Source of the DNA: CAZNHL01 sp964572965
GTDB lineage: Bacteria > Bacteroidota > Bacteroidia > Cytophagales > UBA9547
DNA length: 9,495 bases
Assembly: GCA_964572965.1 (NCBI GenBank)
Contig: CAZNHL010000108.1
Location: 1 to 9,495 of the forward strand
Reading direction: 5' to 3'
The notes beneath the pieces were generated by a model. The model was not told where the DNA came from. It saw nothing but the letters and a program-made list of their open reading frames with translations, and ran no database searches. Made by a program: the position numbers and the translations under genes. This document shows, piece after piece, positions 6,951-9,495 of this stretch (the stretch's first letter is position 1; each line of letters begins with the position of its first letter).

Positions 6951-7682
6951 ATGGTTCTCAGAGCTGAAAATCTAATTAAAAAATATAAAACACGAACTGT
7001 TGTTGGAGACGTATCTGTCAACGTAAACCAGGGAGAAATTGTCGGTTTGCTTGGCCCTAACGGAGCCGGAAAAACGACAACATTTTACATGACAGTAGGT
7101 TTGATTAAACCTAACAGTGGCAAAATTTACCTGGACGATCAGGATATTACCGATCTTCCTATGTACAAGCGTGCCAAAATTGGCGTTGGCTACCTAGCAC
7201 AGGAAGCTTCTGTTTTCAGAAAGCTAAGTGTACAGGAAAATATCATGGCGGTGTTAGAAATGACAGACCTTCCAAAGCAAGCTCAGAAAGAAAAGATGGA
7301 AAGCCTGTTAGAAGAGTTTAGCTTAACGCACGTCCGCAATAACCTTGGCCAGGTGCTCTCAGGCGGAGAACGTCGCCGTACGGAAATTGCCCGTGCTTTG
7401 GCCGTAGACCCTAAGTTCGTTTTGCTTGATGAACCTTTTGCCGGAGTTGACCCGATTGCTGTGGAAGAAATTCAAGGGATTGTTGCAAAACTAAAACATA
7501 AAAACATCGGTATTCTCATTACTGACCACAACGTGAACGAGACATTGTCGATCACAGACCGTGCCTATCTACTTTTTGAAGGTAAAATATTAAAACAGGG
7601 AACTGCTGAAGAACTGGCAGCAGATGAAACTGTAAGACGTGTTTATCTTGGTAAACATTTTGAATTAAAAAGAAAAATATAA
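6951..7682 (+). CDS. lptB: LPS export ABC transporter ATP-binding protein LptB
   Basis: LptB is the cytoplasmic ATPase of the LptB2FG complex, which extracts lipopolysaccharide from the inner membrane and drives it along the Lpt bridge to the outer membrane. The product has 243 residues, the normal length, and all nucleotide-binding motifs are intact. They are Walker A G-P-N-G-A-G-K-T (35-42), the Q-loop in Y-L-A-Q-E-A-S-V-F-R (Q84), the signature L-S-G-G-E-R-R-R (136-143), Walker B F-V-L-L-D-E (156-161) with P-F-A-G-V-D-P, and the switch histidine in I-T-D-H-N-V (H193). The Q-E-A-S-V-F-R-K-L-S-V and R-V-Y-L-G segments are specific to LptB rather than to related amino-acid transporter ATPases such as LivF. 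The ATG at 6951 gives the usual N-terminus. lptF, lptG, lptA and lptC are not in view. The GH3-family gene follows after 33 bases and probably shares the transcript. Confidence 0.96.
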   Translation: MVLRAENLIKKYKTRTVVGDVSVNVNQGEIVGLLGPNGAGKTTTFYMTVGLIKPNSGKIYLDDQDITDLPMYKRAKIGVGYLAQEASVFRKLSVQENIMAVLEMTDLPKQAQKEKMESLLEEFSLTHVRNNLGQVLSGGERRRTEIARALAVDPKFVLLDEPFAGVDPIAVEEIQGIVAKLKHKNIGILITDHNVNETLSITDRAYLLFEGKILKQGTAEELAADETVRRVYLGKHFELKRKI

Positions 7683-7715
7683 CAGGCCCGCCTGTCTCCG
7701 GTTATTTATTAGTAA

Positions 7716-9227
7716 ATGGAATTATTGAATTCAGCTATTTCCTGGGTATTAAAGAAGAGGATGCCGCAAATCCAAAACTTCAGAGAAAATCCGGAAGAAG
7801 TTCAAAAGCAGGTTCTTGCCTCATTGTTAGACCGTGCCCGTTCAACCGAATGGGGACGCAAATATCAATACGCTACTATTTTTAATGAAGCTCAATTCAA
7901 AGAACGTGTTCCTTTATTCACTTATGAAGACCTTTATCCATATATAGAGAGAGTAATGAAGGGCGAAGAAGACATTCTTTGGCCTACACTGATACAATGG
8001 TTCTCGAAGTCTTCAGGCACAACCAATGCCCGCAGTAAATACATTCCGGTTTCTTATGATGCCCTTGAGGAATGCCATTTCAAAGGCGGCAAGGACATGA
8101 TCACTTTGTATTTTGACAACAGACCTGATGGCAAGGTATTTACCGGCAAAAATATTTCTCTGGGCGGCACATTAATGACCAATCCTTTTAACCCGGAAAC
8201 AAGAGTGGGTGACGTATCTGCCATTATTATGCAGAATATCCCCTTCTGGGCTCAGTTGACCCGTACACCAGGTCTTGAAATCGGGCTTATGGACAACTGG
8301 GAAGAAAAGATTGAACTCATGGCAAGGGAAACCATGAAAGAAGACGTAACAGGCCTTCAGGGTGTACCTACCTGGACACTAGTTCTCATTAAACGCATTT
8401 TAGAGATTACAGGAAAATCGAACATCCTGGAAGTATGGCCTAACCTGGAAGTGTTCAACCATGGCGCCGTAGCATTTACGCCATACAAAGAAACCTTTAA
8501 ACAACTGATCCCAAGCGATCAGATGTATTATCAGGAGTTGTACAGCGCATCTGAAGGTTTTTTTGCCATTGAAGATAAACTTGGAACAGGAGAACTCCTT
8601 CTATTACTCGACCATGGCATCTATTACGAATTCATACCGCTCGAAGAAATAGATAACGACCAGCCGAAAGCACTTTCCATTGGAGAAGTTGAGCTTGGCA
8701 AGAACTACGCAATGGTCATTTCTACCAATGCCGGTTTGTGGCGCTATATCATTGGTGACACAGTTAAGTTTGTTTCTTTAAGACCATACAGAATCAAAAT
8801 ATCAGGCAGAACAAAGCACTTTATCAATGCTTTTGGTGAAGAACTGATGATTGAGAATGCAGAAACAGCCATTGGCAAAGCATGCGAGGCTACACACGCC
8901 AAAGTAGCTAATTTTACAGCTGCCCCGGTGTATATGAGCGATAAGTCAAGAGGTGGACACGAATGGCTTATAGAGTTTGACAATGAGCCGGCTGATCTCC
9001 GGGTTTTTGCCGGCATCCTTGATCAAAACCTTCGTGAGACCAATTCAGATTATGACGCAAAACGCTTCAATGATCTTGCCCTCACAATGCCCGTTATCAA
9101 AAGCGTTCCCAAAGAGACTTTTTATAACTGGTTAAAGAAAAAAGGTAAAATTGGCAGCCAGACAAAAGTACCCCGACTAGCCAACAGTCGTGAATATATT
9201 GATGATATACTAGAAATGCTGAAATAA
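7716..9227 (+). CDS. GH3 family protein (ANL-type adenylating enzyme homologue)
   Basis: The product has 503 residues, the usual size of bacterial GH3 homologues. Plant GH3 proteins adenylate carboxylic acids such as jasmonate or indole-acetate and join them to amino acids; substrates of the Bacteroidota homologues are not known to me. The ATP-binding motifs can be located. F-S-K-S-S-G-T-T at 96-103 is the P-loop-like motif I. Y-S-A-S-E-G-F-F at 276-283 is motif II. L-W-R-Y-I-I-G-D-T at 341-349 is motif III, leading into S-G-R-T-K-H-F-I-N-A-F-G-E-E-L at 363-377, the hinge to the C-terminal cap. The set looks complete, so an active adenylating enzyme is likely. There is no signal peptide or membrane segment. 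It lies 33 bases after lptB and 3 bases before the next gene, which suggests co-transcription. A link to envelope chemistry is inference from position only. Confidence 0.9.
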   Translation: MELLNSAISWVLKKRMPQIQNFRENPEEVQKQVLASLLDRARSTEWGRKYQYATIFNEAQFKERVPLFTYEDLYPYIERVMKGEEDILWPTLIQWFSKSSGTTNARSKYIPVSYDALEECHFKGGKDMITLYFDNRPDGKVFTGKNISLGGTLMTNPFNPETRVGDVSAIIMQNIPFWAQLTRTPGLEIGLMDNWEEKIELMARETMKEDVTGLQGVPTWTLVLIKRILEITGKSNILEVWPNLEVFNHGAVAFTPYKETFKQLIPSDQMYYQELYSASEGFFAIEDKLGTGELLLLLDHGIYYEFIPLEEIDNDQPKALSIGEVELGKNYAMVISTNAGLWRYIIGDTVKFVSLRPYRIKISGRTKHFINAFGEELMIENAETAIGKACEATHAKVANFTAAPVYMSDKSRGGHEWLIEFDNEPADLRVFAGILDQNLRETNSDYDAKRFNDLALTMPVIKSVPKETFYNWLKKKGKIGSQTKVPRLANSREYIDDILEMLK

Positions 9228-9230
9228 TAC

Positions 9231-9495
9231 ATGAGCCTTCCCCGTCAGGAATTTCACCTTCACAGGCAGACAATCACCATATTTGCAGACCATCTGATCA
9301 TTTCTGAGGAAGATAAAGAACCCCTGAAACTGAACCTGCATTGTGAAAGCTATGCTCTCAGCGACAATCAGGAATTATTGGCTATCAGTGCCAACGGAAG
9401 CCTTGCTTTAATAGATTTGCTGATGGGGAAAATCCGCTGGCAGCGCACTTTCCCCGGACTTTACAACAAACCGCAAACCACAGCCCCTGTATTTG
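9231..9495 (+). CDS. Unidentified protein, N-terminal part, with beta-propeller-like sequence (truncated by window end)
   Basis: An open frame starts with ATG at 9231, three bases after the GH3 stop codon, and stays open for 88 codons to the end of the window. The N-terminus (MSLPRQEFHLHRQTITIFAD) has no signal peptide or membrane helix. The segment L-L-A-I-S-A-N-G-S-L-A-L-I-D-L-L-M-G-K-I-R-W-Q-R at about 50-73 resembles one blade of a WD40 or PQQ-type beta-propeller: strand, small turn, strand, then a Gly-Lys-x-x-W ending. That is a fold guess from one repeat. Base composition and spacing match the upstream genes, and the tight spacing argues for an operon with lptB and the GH3 gene. Function unknown. 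Confidence 0.7.
   Translation, partial: MSLPRQEFHLHRQTITIFADHLIISEEDKEPLKLNLHCESYALSDNQELLAISANGSLALIDLLMGKIRWQRTFPGLYNKPQTTAPVF

Noticed and set aside
7682..7695. Short inverted repeat ACAGG / CCTGT between lptB and the GH3 gene as a terminator
   Set aside because: Only five base pairs and no following T-run; it would not separate the two genes.
8744..9016. Minus-strand open frame of 90 codons opposite the GH3 gene
   Set aside because: It lies over conserved GH3 motif III and hinge sequence and reads as an antisense shadow.

Overview
This window comes from a member of the Bacteroidota; the sequence alone does not fix the order. The evidence is a SprE/PorW-type lipoprotein of the type IX secretion and gliding system, start codons with no clear Shine-Dalgarno sequence, promoter candidates of the TTTG / TAnnTTTG type, a bacterial GH3-family protein, and a CarB without its C-terminal regulatory domain. 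All recognised genes lie on the + strand.

Layout. Positions 1-45 hold a heptanucleotide tandem repeat cut by the window edge. Then come sprE/porW (93-2687) and a strong intrinsic terminator (2689-2733). Next is a well-formed promoter and 5' leader for carB, the large subunit of carbamoyl-phosphate synthase (2919-5740). The carB reading frame is broken only by a 10-N assembly gap at 3023-3032. A second strong terminator follows at 5763-5797. Next is a small membrane protein with a PH-like tail (5850-6355), whose frame is broken in a run of eight T; its own terminator overlaps the stop codon. A DUF2237 gene follows (6456-6827). The window ends with a tight cluster: lptB (6951-7682), a GH3-family gene (7716-9227), and the start of an unidentified gene with beta-propeller-like sequence that runs off the end (9231-9495).

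How the genes relate. The sprE, carB and small membrane protein genes are separate transcription units, each closed by a hairpin terminator. sprE serves the envelope (T9SS). carB serves arginine and pyrimidine synthesis and has no carA next to it. lptB supplies the ATPase for lipopolysaccharide transport and probably shares a transcript with the GH3 gene and the last gene (spacers of 33 and 3 bases).

I saw no clear unknown multi-gene system, phage, IS element, CRISPR array, tRNA or rRNA. The points most worth a second look are the T8 frameshift, the assembly gap in carB with its inferred one-base contig overlap, the MGS-less CarB, and the uncharacterised GH3/propeller pair behind lptB.
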